Below, in pieces: positions 7,669 through 16,930 of a DNA stretch of 64,000 bases; positions within the stretch are counted from its first letter, which is position 1, and every line of letters begins with the position of its first letter. The stretch spans positions 1 to 64,000 of the forward strand of contig NZ_JAVJSQ010000014.1 of assembly GCF_040219335.1 (NCBI RefSeq), written 5' to 3'. The stretch comes from Gimesia sp. (GTDB taxonomy: Bacteria > Planctomycetota > Planctomycetia > Planctomycetales > Planctomycetaceae). The notes below the pieces were generated by a model. That model was given only the letters and a program-made list of their open reading frames with translations. It searched no databases and had not been told where the DNA came from. The translations under genes and the position numbers were made by a program.

Positions 7669-9951
7669 TTCCGCTTTGTCGGGATAGGTCAGTCGCAGCA
7701 GAATGGGCATCAGGACGAGGTCACCAAAGACGCCGCCCACCATAGCGACACTCACCAGCGCCCCGAAATAAATCAGGGGGATAAAGTGTGACAGGGTGAG
7801 CACGCTGAAGCCGGCAACCAGGGCAGACGTGGCATAAATGATTGCCCGGCCGACACTGTGCTGAGTTGATCGCAGCGCTTCATCCGTAGAAGCACCGCGC
7901 GAACGTGCTCTTAAGAAGCTTGAGATAAAGTGGATGCTCGAATCGGTCGTGAGTCCCATTGAGACACTGGCGATCATGGCGGTACCGATATTCAACGTCA
8001 GTCCGGTCCAGCCCATGACACCAATCACGACAACAATCGGAAACAGGTTGGGGACCATAGAAATCAGTCCCAGTTTCAAACTGCGGAAGGCCAGTGACAT
8101 GATTAACCAGATACTGGTGGCAGCGAGCAGGAAGCTGTAGAGCTGGTCCCTGAGCAGACTGTCAATCAAATAGGCGAGCAGAATAAAAATACCGGCGGCT
8201 TTACCGGGTTCGTCGTGAACAGACTTGGATTCCTGGTCGGACTCTTTCGTTTCCGAGCCGGGAAAATGTTTTTTCGCGAGGGCATCGACCTTATGAATCA
8301 GAGAGAGTTTTTCTTCGGCCGACTGTCGTTCGAGGGCCCGCAGGACAATACGCATGCGTCCCTGTTCGGGATTGTAGAGGCTGCTTTCGAAATCCGCCTG
8401 CAGGTCTTCAATCTGGTCGAGCTTGGACTGAATCGGGTCGGAGGCGAACGGTCTTGACGGCACGAAGTCGAGCGTGTCCGTTATGGAGATCACTTTAGTC
8501 AACTGTGTTTTGTCAGGAGGGTTAACCTGTTGCAGGTCTTCCGCCAGAGCCCGGACGCGGTCCAGGTATTCCTTATTCAGTTGAGACGGAGCAGGAAAGT
8601 TGACTTCCCAGGTGGAAGCACCGCCGAGCCGGGTTTCGACGAAGTCGAGCGCCTTGACGATCTCACTGGAGTCACGGAAGTTTTTACTGAAATCCGTTTC
8701 GATGGTTAAGCGACTGAAGCCGGCTGCGGCAAAAATCACGAAGATCAGCGAACCCCAGAGAATCCGTTTGGGGTAACACTCATTCATGTGCGCGACCTGT
8801 TTCAGTGTTCGGGCCAGGCCTTTATCGTCTGACTGTTTTGAAGGCTGACGCAGATATCCCAAAGACATTCCGCCGGGTAGAAGGACCGTGGAGGCGATGA
8901 GTACCATCAGAGTTCCCAGCGCCATCATGATACCGAAGCTGCGGACAGGGGCGATTTCACTGGTCAACAATGAGAGGAATCCGGCAGCCGTGGTGGCACA
9001 GGTCCAGAAGATCGCGGGTAAGAGTTCGACCATCGTCCGGCGGATCGCATCGGGACGGGGAACGTTCTCGCGTTGCAGGGCCTGAAAGTGGACGGCCACG
9101 TGTGCGACCGTCGCGATACCGATGATCGTCACGAGGGAATTCAACATGGAGCTGACCATGCTCAACTGGAGATTGCCGATGACAAGCGTGGCTTCGGTCC
9201 ACCAGATCGAACAGATCACAACCAGGAGAGGAAGGGCAACCCAACGCAGTCGACGGAACAACAGCAGCAATACGACCGCCAGCAGACTGAGCGAGACTTT
9301 AAACAGTACATTGCCGTCTTCTTCCACGTAACGGAACATGTCATAGACCTGCACGGGCTCGCCGACCACATAGGCGCGGGGCTCGTGAGCATGTGCCAGT
9401 TCGCGGATTTGTTTGAATGTTTCAGCACGGGGAACGGGCGATTGATCTTCGGGAAGCAGGCGGAGGACGATGGCCGTGGTTTCGTTGTCGTCACCGATCA
9501 GCACGCCACGCGAAAGTTCGATCAGTTCATCGCGTTTCTGTCGGATCAATACTCGCAGGAGGAAGTTTAATTTGGGAGGGCTGAGTGCATTTGCCAGGTT
9601 TTGCGTGACGTCTGCATTGATGCCCGGGATCTGACTGAGTTCCTGGGAGAATTTACGGACCTCTTTCAGTTCATCGGTTTCCCGGGAACCTTCTTCGCCC
9701 AGCAGGCCGGGCACGGTATAAGCAACGAAAACGAGTTCATCGCCGCCGAAAAGCCGTTTGCTCTCGAGGTAATCGAGCAGGTGCTGGTCATCTTTGGCGT
9801 AAAGCGATTCGATCGACTGTTCGAAGTCCAGCTTTGAAGCCGGAAAGTATGCGAAGCCGGTCAGTATTAAAAAAACGACCAGCAGGACCCAGCGGAGTTT
9901 ATAGAGCAGGTTCACCCCTGATTCCAGCCAGCTCTCTGGTTGACGACTCAT
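7657..9951 (-). CDS. RND/MMPL superfamily exporter
   Basis: This inner-membrane protein of about 764 residues has the MMPL/patched-type RND plan. One helix comes near the N-terminus (WVLLVVFLILTGFAYF). A large periplasmic loop follows (LDFEQSIESLYAKDDQHL...), then a block of five or six helices. A second periplasmic loop of about 200 residues starts TDFSKNFRDSSEI and is followed by a second helix block with MASVSMGLTTDSSIHFI-type sequence. Such proteins move lipids or hydrophobic compounds. The substrate is not evident and no membrane-fusion partner is adjacent. The frame is open to 10038, but the Met at 9951 (MSRQPESW) precedes the first helix at normal distance. The last 12 bases overlap the end of the citrate synthase gene on the other strand. 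Confidence 0.8.
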   Translation of the reverse strand: MSRQPESWLESGVNLLYKLRWVLLVVFLILTGFAYFPASKLDFEQSIESLYAKDDQHLLDYLESKRLFGGDELVFVAYTVPGLLGEEGSRETDELKEVRKFSQELSQIPGINADVTQNLANALSPPKLNFLLRVLIRQKRDELIELSRGVLIGDDNETTAIVLRLLPEDQSPVPRAETFKQIRELAHAHEPRAYVVGEPVQVYDMFRYVEEDGNVLFKVSLSLLAVVLLLLFRRLRWVALPLLVVICSIWWTEATLVIGNLQLSMVSSMLNSLVTIIGIATVAHVAVHFQALQRENVPRPDAIRRTMVELLPAIFWTCATTAAGFLSLLTSEIAPVRSFGIMMALGTLMVLIASTVLLPGGMSLGYLRQPSKQSDDKGLARTLKQVAHMNECYPKRILWGSLIFVIFAAAGFSRLTIETDFSKNFRDSSEIVKALDFVETRLGGASTWEVNFPAPSQLNKEYLDRVRALAEDLQQVNPPDKTQLTKVISITDTLDFVPSRPFASDPIQSKLDQIEDLQADFESSLYNPEQGRMRIVLRALERQSAEEKLSLIHKVDALAKKHFPGSETKESDQESKSVHDEPGKAAGIFILLAYLIDSLLRDQLYSFLLAATSIWLIMSLAFRSLKLGLISMVPNLFPIVVVIGVMGWTGLTLNIGTAMIASVSMGLTTDSSIHFISSFLRARSRGASTDEALRSTQHSVGRAIIYATSALVAGFSVLTLSHFIPLIYFGALVSVAMVGGVFGDLVLMPILLRLTYPDKAESAA

Positions 9952-10418
9952 AAGGGGAAACCACTTCCTGCTGCCCGCCTGGCAATACGATAAAAATTCG
10001 GCCCGTTGCGATGATGCAGAAAAACTTCCGCAGCTCACGCAACCCAGATACTCTTGTCGAACTATAGCTCACGGAAACTATGATTTCACCACAAAGTGTG
10101 GGTTTTTTGCATCGTGTTGTTTTTTTCCAACGGGCATACTTCAGAACCTGCAGCATCGATATTTCCTGATATCTGGATCGTTTCGAATCGCAGGCCTGTT
10201 CAGCCCCTACAGCCGTCAGAAATCACATAAACCCCTTTGCTGGTGAGCAGAGTCCCCTTGTTTCTGCCGTGTCAGATCTGCATACTTAGGGCAGTCTTCC
10301 CACTGGTTAACTGCCGTATTGTTAATACTTTGGGAGAATCGAAACACCAGATCGAAAATACGCGGATCCAGCCGGGTTGTCCCCTGAGATCTCTCTTTTC
10401 CACAGTGGAACATTGTCT
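9952..10418. other. Divergent intergenic region without a clear gene
   Basis: About 467 bases separate the exporter and the glycosyltransferase. A small hairpin (CCACA-AAG-TGTGG followed by G and six T) lies at 10089-10108, and a GTATT-GTT-AATAC inverted repeat at 10316-10328. Neither is strong enough to name. The glycosyltransferase may start at TTG 10377, which would shorten this region. Confidence 0.4.
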
Positions 10419-11783
10419 GTGACCAAAACCGGATTCTTAACGACGGCCCTTGTACTGATTCTGATCCTGGCAGGCGGTCTGCGTCTGGGAATCGTAATGC
10501 GGCAGAGTGATCAACTGAGGGAAGACCGGGATGCCTATATTGCGATTGCCCGTAACCTCGCTGCGGGACATGGTTTCACATCGAGTCGTATGGAGGCGGG
10601 ACAGGACCTCGAACCGACGGCCTTTCGTCCGCCCCTTTACCCCTGCCTGCTGGCCGTGGGTTACTATCTGAATGCAGGTCCCCTGATGACGGGGATCCTC
10701 CAGATCCTGCTGGGAATCGCCACCGTCTGGTTCACCTGGAAAGCCGGACAACGATTACAGTTACAATGGGCCGCTGTGCTCGCAGCGGGAATTGTGGCAA
10801 CGGATCCGATTCTACTGCAATACACCTCTTACTCCATGACCGAAGTGCTGGCCACGTTCTTGTGCAGCCTGTTGCTCTACCTGCTGATCTGCAGTTTTTC
10901 CACACGTGCAGAGGAATTATCGGCGTCAACCAATAAACCCCTGCTGTTCTGGACCGGCGCCGTCTGGGGGCTGGCGATTCTCTGCAGGCCCACTTTTCTG
11001 GCGTTCCTGGGAATCTGGCTGGTGATCCGCCTGGCGGATTCGCTGAAACAGAGACTGCTCTCAAACAGAGAGGAGTTAAGGCCCTCGTCCGTCAGGCAAC
11101 AGATCGCCTTTCTGGCAGCGGGAATTATTCTGGCTGTTTCTCCCTGGCTGATTCGCAATCTGGTCGTGTTTCGCGTACCAATTTTGACGACCACGCATGG
11201 CGGATACACGCTCCTGCTGGGGAATAATCCGGTCTTTTTCAACGAAGTGGTGCAGCAGCCCTGGGGAACGGTGTGGACAGGTGAGAGCCTGGATGCCTGG
11301 CAGAAAAGTCTGGAGGCGGACATCGCGCAACTGCAGCCAGCCCTCGAAACCGAACAGGAACGGGATCGCTGGATGTACCAGCGCGCTCGCCAGAACATTT
11401 CAGCCCAACCTTCGCTGTTTGCCCAGTCCTGTCTGCTGCGACTCAAGCGTTTCTGGAATATCGCCCCCCTGGCGAGTGCAGGGCAAACTCCCTCGCGCAC
11501 CCTGCTCTTGGGAGTGGCGAGCTACTACTTTGTTGTCCTGCTGGGCTGTCTCTGGGGAGTGTGCCTGGTAGTCTGGAAAACAGAGCGAAACTGGTCACCA
11601 CTTATCTGGCTGCTGGTGAGCTTTACCATCGTGCATCTGTTCTACTGGACCAACATGCGAATGCGAGCGCCGCTGGTGCCTGCGATCGCCCTGCTTAGTG
11701 TTTTCGGCTGGTCCCATCTGATTCATTTCTGCAAAATCGACCGACTCTGGAACCGCCCGAACACCGATCACCCTAAAGCCTGA
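10419..11783 (+). CDS. ArnT/PMT-type (GT39-like) membrane glycosyltransferase
   Basis: This is a polytopic membrane protein of about 454 residues in the GT-C fold. After the first helix it carries REDRDAYIAIARNLAAGHGF, the periplasmic acidic-motif region in which Asp acts as catalyst in lipid-linked sugar transferases, and then TAFRPPLYP. Multiple helices follow through the C-terminus (WLLVSFTIVHLFYW). It probably transfers a sugar from a polyprenyl-phosphate donor; the acceptor is unknown. Start choice is uncertain. GTG at 10419 puts the first helix directly after the N-terminus, as is common in this family. An in-frame TTG at 10377 would add 14 residues. Neither has a strong ribosome site. 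Confidence 0.75.
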   Translation: MTKTGFLTTALVLILILAGGLRLGIVMRQSDQLREDRDAYIAIARNLAAGHGFTSSRMEAGQDLEPTAFRPPLYPCLLAVGYYLNAGPLMTGILQILLGIATVWFTWKAGQRLQLQWAAVLAAGIVATDPILLQYTSYSMTEVLATFLCSLLLYLLICSFSTRAEELSASTNKPLLFWTGAVWGLAILCRPTFLAFLGIWLVIRLADSLKQRLLSNREELRPSSVRQQIAFLAAGIILAVSPWLIRNLVVFRVPILTTTHGGYTLLLGNNPVFFNEVVQQPWGTVWTGESLDAWQKSLEADIAQLQPALETEQERDRWMYQRARQNISAQPSLFAQSCLLRLKRFWNIAPLASAGQTPSRTLLLGVASYYFVVLLGCLWGVCLVVWKTERNWSPLIWLLVSFTIVHLFYWTNMRMRAPLVPAIALLSVFGWSHLIHFCKIDRLWNRPNTDHPKA

Positions 11784-11836
11784 ATAATCAATCACTTACA
11801 AGCAGGCTGACTCTCATTCCCGGCCAGTGATTGTTA

Positions 11837-11866
11837 TTGACACTCTTTCAGAAATCGACCTATAAT
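11837..11866 (+). promoter_or_regulatory. Consensus sigma-70-type promoter for the lptD-like gene
   Basis: A perfect TTGACA at 11837-11842 and a perfect TATAAT at 11861-11866 are separated by 18 bases. They lie about 160 bases ahead of the preferred GTG start of the LptD-like gene and directly downstream of the glycosyltransferase, so they mark a new transcription unit. Such an exact pair is rare in this window. Confidence 0.75.
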
Positions 11867-12027
11867 CCGCACCCATTTATCTCGGGTCGACAGACTGAGT
11901 TACCACCTGCCGACCTCAAACCGTTACCCTCTTTACTGCTAAACCCTTGGCAGCAGAGCGTATTCCACTTCGATCCTATCCTCTCATCAGAAGATTGACC
12001 TACCCGGTTATCACTTCAGGAGTGCCC

Positions 12028-15000
12028 GTGTCGGGCGAGATCTATTCCGATTCTCGGTATGTTTCGCTTCGTATCTGGCGAGTGATTTTGCTGATTGCAA
12101 TCCTCGGCGGTGTCACCACCGTTGCGCCTGCACAGACCAGTTTCTTCGGTGCTCCCAAAGCGTCTTATGAAGAGTCGGAATACGAACCATCGGAACAGGA
12201 ATCGATCCAGATCGAGGCGGAATACTCCCAGCAGTGGGAGCAGGATTTCGTCAACGTTTCGATTTTGAAAGGGAACTGTCGCATTCAACAGGGCGACGCC
12301 GTTCTCCGCTCGCGACAGATGGTCATCTGGCATGCCAAATCTCGCAAGGCAGACCGCATCTCGGTCTATCTGGAAGGGGAAGTTCGCGTCGATCTGCCCG
12401 GAGAATCCAAAAGCGAGAACAGCCTGCTGGTCAATCTGGTCACGCAGAACGGCTTGAAAACCAAATACCGTCGTCCGACGAACGGAACGCCCGCCGAGGA
12501 TGATCCCCTGCTCAAGCGGGCGACACAGCGCCGGGGTATTCCCCACGATCATCAGTTGAAGCGTGCCCAGTTCATCGTCGAGAAACCACCGATCGAAGGA
12601 CCGGAACTGGCTCCCATGCCCGAACCGGAAATGAACGTCGGATTCCGTCGCATTCGCCTGTTCCCTCGTAGTGCGGTCCCCTACAACGTACAAAGTTTTC
12701 CCTCGACGCATACCGTTCCCCCAGAACAGATCTGGGTGATTACCGGCGGTGTCAACCTGCTGATCGATGGTGTGGAAGGACTGGGCATGGTCGACATGTC
12801 CGCGGATCGGATTATCATCTGGACCGACGGACGGGATACGCAGAATTTCAACTCAGAAATCCGCCAGTCCAAAGAAACGCCTTTCGAAATCTACCTCGAA
12901 GGCAATATCGAGATCCGGCAGGGAACCTATTATCTCCAGGCAAACCGTGCCTACTATGATGCCCGCGAAGAACGGGGTGTGCTGCTGGATGCAGAACTCA
13001 AAACATACATCCCGGAACTGGGAGAAGATGTCCGCGTCCGCGCCAGCCAGATCCGTCAGTTGTCGAAAGGGGCCTACCTGGCTCAGAACGCCTGGGCAAC
13101 AGGCAGCCAGTTTGGAAAGCCGGGTTACAAAATTCAATCCTCGGATGTGTTCATCGAAGATCGCTATACGACTCCCTGGCTCGGAACAGGCTCACCGCAA
13201 ATCGATCCCCTCACTAATGAACCAGTACCGAATAAGCGCGCCTGGATCTCCAGTTCGAACAATACCTTCCAGGTTGGTGACGTACCGCTGTTTTATCTGC
13301 CCTACGTCTCCAGTCCGGCCGAAGACATCTATTTTCCGATCACGGGTCTGAGATTCGGAAACGACCGGATCTTCGGTTTTCAGGTTGAGACCGAATGGGA
13401 TATGTATAAACTGCTCGGCCTCGAGCGTCTGCCCGGTACGAAGTGGGAAGGTCAGGTCGATTACTACTCATACCGAGGCGTCGGCATCGGTCAGTCCGGA
13501 GACTATCAGGGAGCCAATATGCTGGGCTTCGATAATGTCTTCCGCGGTGACGCCAAGATGTTCTACATCCACGACACCGGTCTCGATAACCTGGGTGCCG
13601 ACCGCCGGGCTCTGGTCCCCTCCACTGAGGATCGCTATTTCATTAATATGCACCATCGTCAGGAATCGCCGTTCGGGATGACACTCACCGGCGAAGGCGG
13701 TCTGCTCTCAGACCGGAACTTCCTGAACGAATACTTCGAAGATACGTTCGACACCGGTAAAGATATTGAAACCCTGCTGCACCTCAAGCAGCAACAGGAG
13801 AACTGGTCCTGGTCGATGATTGGTCGAACCCGGTTGAACGGATTCGAAACCACCACAGACTGGCTGCCGAAAGCGGATCTGTTCCTGCTGGGCGAGCCCC
13901 TGTTCGGAAACCTGGTCAACTGGACTTCCCATTCCTCCGTCGGTTACGGAAAGCTGAAGCCCGGCTCCGCACCATACAACCCGTCTCAGGACGTCTTTAC
14001 TCCCCTGCCCTTCGTCGCGGATTCAGAGGGACTGGTCGCGATGACCCGGAACCAGCTGGAAGCCCCCTTCAATCTGGGTCCCTTCATCATGACTCCTTAT
14101 GTCATGGGGGAAGCGGCTTACTGGGAACAGGGTCTGCAACAACAGCAGATTGACCGTCTGTATGGCTCTGCCGGTCTGCGGAGCAGCATCATGGCAGAGC
14201 GGGTCTTCCCCACGGTATACAATCCGTTTTTCAATCTCAACGGTCTGGCTCACAAGATGGTGCTCGAAGCGGATTACTCCTTCAGCGACTCGAGTGAAAA
14301 CCTGACCAACATCGCACAATACAATGAATTCGATGACAATGCCCAGGAGCGTTTCCGCGAACGTCTGGTCATTAACACCTTCGGTGGCACGCTGCCTCCC
14401 CAGTTCGATCCCCGCTTTTACGCTGTACGAACGGGAGCCGCGCGGGGTGTGACCGATCCGTACTACGAAATGGTAGACGATCAACAGGTCCTGCGGATGG
14501 CGTGGCGGCATCGTCTGCAGACCAAAACGGGGCCCCCTGATCAACAACGAATCAAAGACTGGATGAGCCTGGACCTGGAAGCATCCTACTTCCCGGACGC
14601 TACGCGTGACAACTTTGGCGAAGACTTTGGTCTGTTGGGTGGACGTTACCGCTGGTACCTGGGCGATCGAACAACGCTGGCAGCAAACGCCTATTACGAC
14701 CTGTTCGATGGCGCACAACAGTTGTGGGACGTGTCATTGACCAGTCAACGAACCCGCCGCATGACGGTTAACGTGGCATTACAACAGATCAAAGGGGGCG
14801 GCGGCCTGGACAGCCAGATCCTCTCTGCCACGCTGAACTACATCATGAGCGAAAAATGGAGCGCGGGTGTCAGTACCGCATACGACCTGGGTGAAAACCT
14901 GAACCGCGGACAGACCTTCATGCTCACCAGAACCGGGGCGGACTTCGTCATGAGCCTCGGAATGAACTACGACCAGAGTACGGGTAATGCCGGAATCGGC

Positions 15001-15081
15001 TTAACCATTATGCCGCGTTTTGGAAACTTTGGAGCCGGGCCAGGGGCTTTCAATTCACTCTTTGGCAATCCGCCTCAATAA
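12028..15081 (+). CDS. LptD/OstA-like LPS-assembly outer membrane protein
   Basis: This 1017-residue protein has an N-terminal hydrophobic segment (VILLIAILGGVTTVAPAQT) that fits a signal peptide. An OstA-type beta domain follows with repeated patterns such as LKGNCRIQQGD, LRSRQMVIWHAKS and EGNIEIRQGTYYLQANRAYYD. After these comes a long C-terminal beta-barrel region rich in alternating aromatic strands. LptD places lipopolysaccharide in the outer leaflet; the family is known from planctomycetes. It is longer than the E. coli protein (about 780) and nearly lacks Cys, so the usual LptD disulfide pairs seem absent. The frame is open to a TTG at 11947, but GTG at 12028 follows CAGGAG at 5 bases and is preferred. 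The next gene starts 14 bases downstream. Confidence 0.8.
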   Translation: MSGEIYSDSRYVSLRIWRVILLIAILGGVTTVAPAQTSFFGAPKASYEESEYEPSEQESIQIEAEYSQQWEQDFVNVSILKGNCRIQQGDAVLRSRQMVIWHAKSRKADRISVYLEGEVRVDLPGESKSENSLLVNLVTQNGLKTKYRRPTNGTPAEDDPLLKRATQRRGIPHDHQLKRAQFIVEKPPIEGPELAPMPEPEMNVGFRRIRLFPRSAVPYNVQSFPSTHTVPPEQIWVITGGVNLLIDGVEGLGMVDMSADRIIIWTDGRDTQNFNSEIRQSKETPFEIYLEGNIEIRQGTYYLQANRAYYDAREERGVLLDAELKTYIPELGEDVRVRASQIRQLSKGAYLAQNAWATGSQFGKPGYKIQSSDVFIEDRYTTPWLGTGSPQIDPLTNEPVPNKRAWISSSNNTFQVGDVPLFYLPYVSSPAEDIYFPITGLRFGNDRIFGFQVETEWDMYKLLGLERLPGTKWEGQVDYYSYRGVGIGQSGDYQGANMLGFDNVFRGDAKMFYIHDTGLDNLGADRRALVPSTEDRYFINMHHRQESPFGMTLTGEGGLLSDRNFLNEYFEDTFDTGKDIETLLHLKQQQENWSWSMIGRTRLNGFETTTDWLPKADLFLLGEPLFGNLVNWTSHSSVGYGKLKPGSAPYNPSQDVFTPLPFVADSEGLVAMTRNQLEAPFNLGPFIMTPYVMGEAAYWEQGLQQQQIDRLYGSAGLRSSIMAERVFPTVYNPFFNLNGLAHKMVLEADYSFSDSSENLTNIAQYNEFDDNAQERFRERLVINTFGGTLPPQFDPRFYAVRTGAARGVTDPYYEMVDDQQVLRMAWRHRLQTKTGPPDQQRIKDWMSLDLEASYFPDATRDNFGEDFGLLGGRYRWYLGDRTTLAANAYYDLFDGAQQLWDVSLTSQRTRRMTVNVALQQIKGGGGLDSQILSATLNYIMSEKWSAGVSTAYDLGENLNRGQTFMLTRTGADFVMSLGMNYDQSTGNAGIGLTIMPRFGNFGAGPGAFNSLFGNPPQ

Positions 15082-15095
15082 CAGGAATTTCGACA

Positions 15096-15530
15096 GTGTT
15101 ACAATCACCGGAAACGCAGTCACGAAATATTCGCATCCACTCTGCTGGAAATTCAGACACCGAAAAAATCCGTCCCGAATGGCGGCAGCGCCTGGTTGAT
15201 GTCGAGCGGGGCATCACGTTCGGCGTGCGTCTGGACAGTTCGTTCTTCATCCACTTCTTTACAGGCAGTGCCGTACTTACCACAGGCATGCTGCTGGGCC
15301 TGTCAGCCACACACTGGGCGATCGTCATTCTGGCTATGACCACCGTGCTCTGTGCGCAGATGTTTAACCAGGTCTTGAAGTCCATCTGGAAACTGCTGGG
15401 AAGTCATCTGCCAGCGGAATCACAGAATACGTTCAAAGTCGGAACGGCAGCGGTAGGCGTGAGTATTATTGGTTCGATCATCACCATCGGGATCATTTTC
15501 TGCTCAGCAATTTACCGCTTACTGTTTTAG
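15096..15530 (+). CDS. DagK-like small membrane protein with degenerate active site
   Basis: This 144-residue protein has a cytoplasmic amphipathic N-terminus (RQRLVDVERGITFGVRLD) and three hydrophobic helices, the layout of small diacylglycerol/undecaprenol kinases. The region AQMFNQVLKS aligns with the kinase helix usually written ELLNSAIE, and FKVGTAAV with AKDMGSAAV. Several residues needed for catalysis in E. coli DgkA are changed (Glu to Gln, second Glu to Lys, and the Lys-Asp pair lost). It may therefore be a pseudo-enzyme or a separate family. GTG at 15096 is preceded by CAGGAA at good spacing. It follows the LptD-like gene by 14 bases and is probably co-transcribed. Confidence 0.6.
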   Translation: MLQSPETQSRNIRIHSAGNSDTEKIRPEWRQRLVDVERGITFGVRLDSSFFIHFFTGSAVLTTGMLLGLSATHWAIVILAMTTVLCAQMFNQVLKSIWKLLGSHLPAESQNTFKVGTAAVGVSIIGSIITIGIIFCSAIYRLLF

Positions 15531-15646
15531 CAGACAGTAGCGATGAGAACCCTATTTTTATCAGAGTCTTGCGTCTTCTCCGGTCGTATCGGATAATCAT
15601 TAAATCACTTATCCATTCGAAACTGATATCACTGGTGGCGCTGCTG

Positions 15647-16927
15647 ATGAAACAACAACGACCTTCTATCATCGTATTCCTGCTCTGTGGAATTACCCTG
15701 CTCAGTACCGACGTCGCTTCGGCTGCTGATGTCATTAAACCGGATCCTCGACTGCCGGAATCGACTCCCTGGGATCTGACAGCACTCAGCCAGACACCCG
15801 AATTTGAATGGATCGACCAGACCGGCCCGGTTCACGAACTCCTGTATCAGGGGCTGGAATACAAAGGGAAGCCGACGCAGGTCTTCGCTTATTATGCTTC
15901 TCCCCGCACGCTGGGTCTCTCTGAAGACAAGCAGGCCACTTACCCGGGCGTCGTATTAATTCACGGCGGTGGTGGGACGGCATTTCATGAATGGGCCGAA
16001 CTGTGGGCGAAGCAGGGCTATGCAGCGATCTCCATGGACCTGGCAGGCAGCCGACCGCTGGAAGGAAAGAATCCACACAAACGCGAGCATCGCGCGCGTC
16101 TGTCAGCAGGCGGTCCGAACCAGTCTCATGCGGAAAAATTCAACGCGATCAAAGACGACAAGTCGGAACACTGGTGCTACCATGCCCCCGCCAACGCAAT
16201 CCTGGCTCACTCGCTGATTCGCTCCTTCCCTGAAGTCGATAAAGATAAAACCGCCGTCACCGGCATCTCCTGGGGTGGCTATCTGACCTGCATCGTGTCT
16301 GGTCTGGACAATCGATTTAAAGCAGCTGCTCCCGTTTATGGTTGTGGCTTCCTCAACAACCATTCCGTGTTTGAGCGGTCGATCAACCAACTCCCCGACG
16401 AAGATGCCAAACGCTGGATGCAACTCTATGACCCGGGGCACTATCTGCGGGCAGTCCAGATGCCGATCTTTTTCCTGAATGGAACCAACGACTTTCATTA
16501 TTGGCTCGAAGCCTATCAGCGCAGCTACGAAGCGGTCCCCGCATCCACTCCGAAGAATATTCGCATCGAAGTCAAAATGCGGCACAGCCATCCAGCGGGC
16601 TGGGAACCCAAAGAGATCGCCCGCTTCTTTGATGAAAAGCTGAAGCAGGCAGCACCGCTGGCCGTCGTTCAGAAACCGGTCATCCAGGGAGAACAGATCA
16701 CTGCTGAACTCGCACAGCCGGTCAAACTGAAATCCGCCGTCCTGCAATATACGACGGACGAAGGTCCCAACCTCGAACGCAAATGGCAAGCGGTACCTCT
16801 GACGATTGAAGGCACAAAGATCACCGGACCAGCGCCCCCGAAAAACGCCGTCATCTGGTTTATCAATGTGACCGATGAACAGGACGCTATGACCTCCAGC
16901 CCGCTCTCTTCAAAACTGGTAAAGTAA
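15647..16927 (+). CDS. Secreted alpha/beta hydrolase (acetyl-xylan-esterase/dienelactone-hydrolase type)
   Basis: This 426-residue protein has a clear signal peptide (MKQQRPSIIVFLLCGITLLS, cut near VASA-AD). The alpha/beta hydrolase core shows VVLIHGGGGTAFHEWAELWA for the oxyanion region and GISWGGYLT as the nucleophile elbow with Ser at about residue 223. An acid region follows (FFLNGTNDFHYW) and then a His (MRHSHPAGW). A C-terminal beta domain of about 90 residues follows the hydrolase fold. A periplasmic esterase or peptidase-like activity on a carbohydrate or ester is likely; the substrate is unknown. A TTG-started extension to 15569 is possible, but ATG at 15647 gives a proper signal peptide. 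The gene ends 3 bases before the convergent helicase gene. Confidence 0.8.
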   Translation: MKQQRPSIIVFLLCGITLLSTDVASAADVIKPDPRLPESTPWDLTALSQTPEFEWIDQTGPVHELLYQGLEYKGKPTQVFAYYASPRTLGLSEDKQATYPGVVLIHGGGGTAFHEWAELWAKQGYAAISMDLAGSRPLEGKNPHKREHRARLSAGGPNQSHAEKFNAIKDDKSEHWCYHAPANAILAHSLIRSFPEVDKDKTAVTGISWGGYLTCIVSGLDNRFKAAAPVYGCGFLNNHSVFERSINQLPDEDAKRWMQLYDPGHYLRAVQMPIFFLNGTNDFHYWLEAYQRSYEAVPASTPKNIRIEVKMRHSHPAGWEPKEIARFFDEKLKQAAPLAVVQKPVIQGEQITAELAQPVKLKSAVLQYTTDEGPNLERKWQAVPLTIEGTKITGPAPPKNAVIWFINVTDEQDAMTSSPLSSKLVK

Positions 16928-16930
16928 CGA

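Noticed and set aside
10089-10108. Hairpin followed by T run as a terminator
   Set aside because: The stem is only 5 base pairs and no plus-strand gene ends upstream of it, so it is likely chance.
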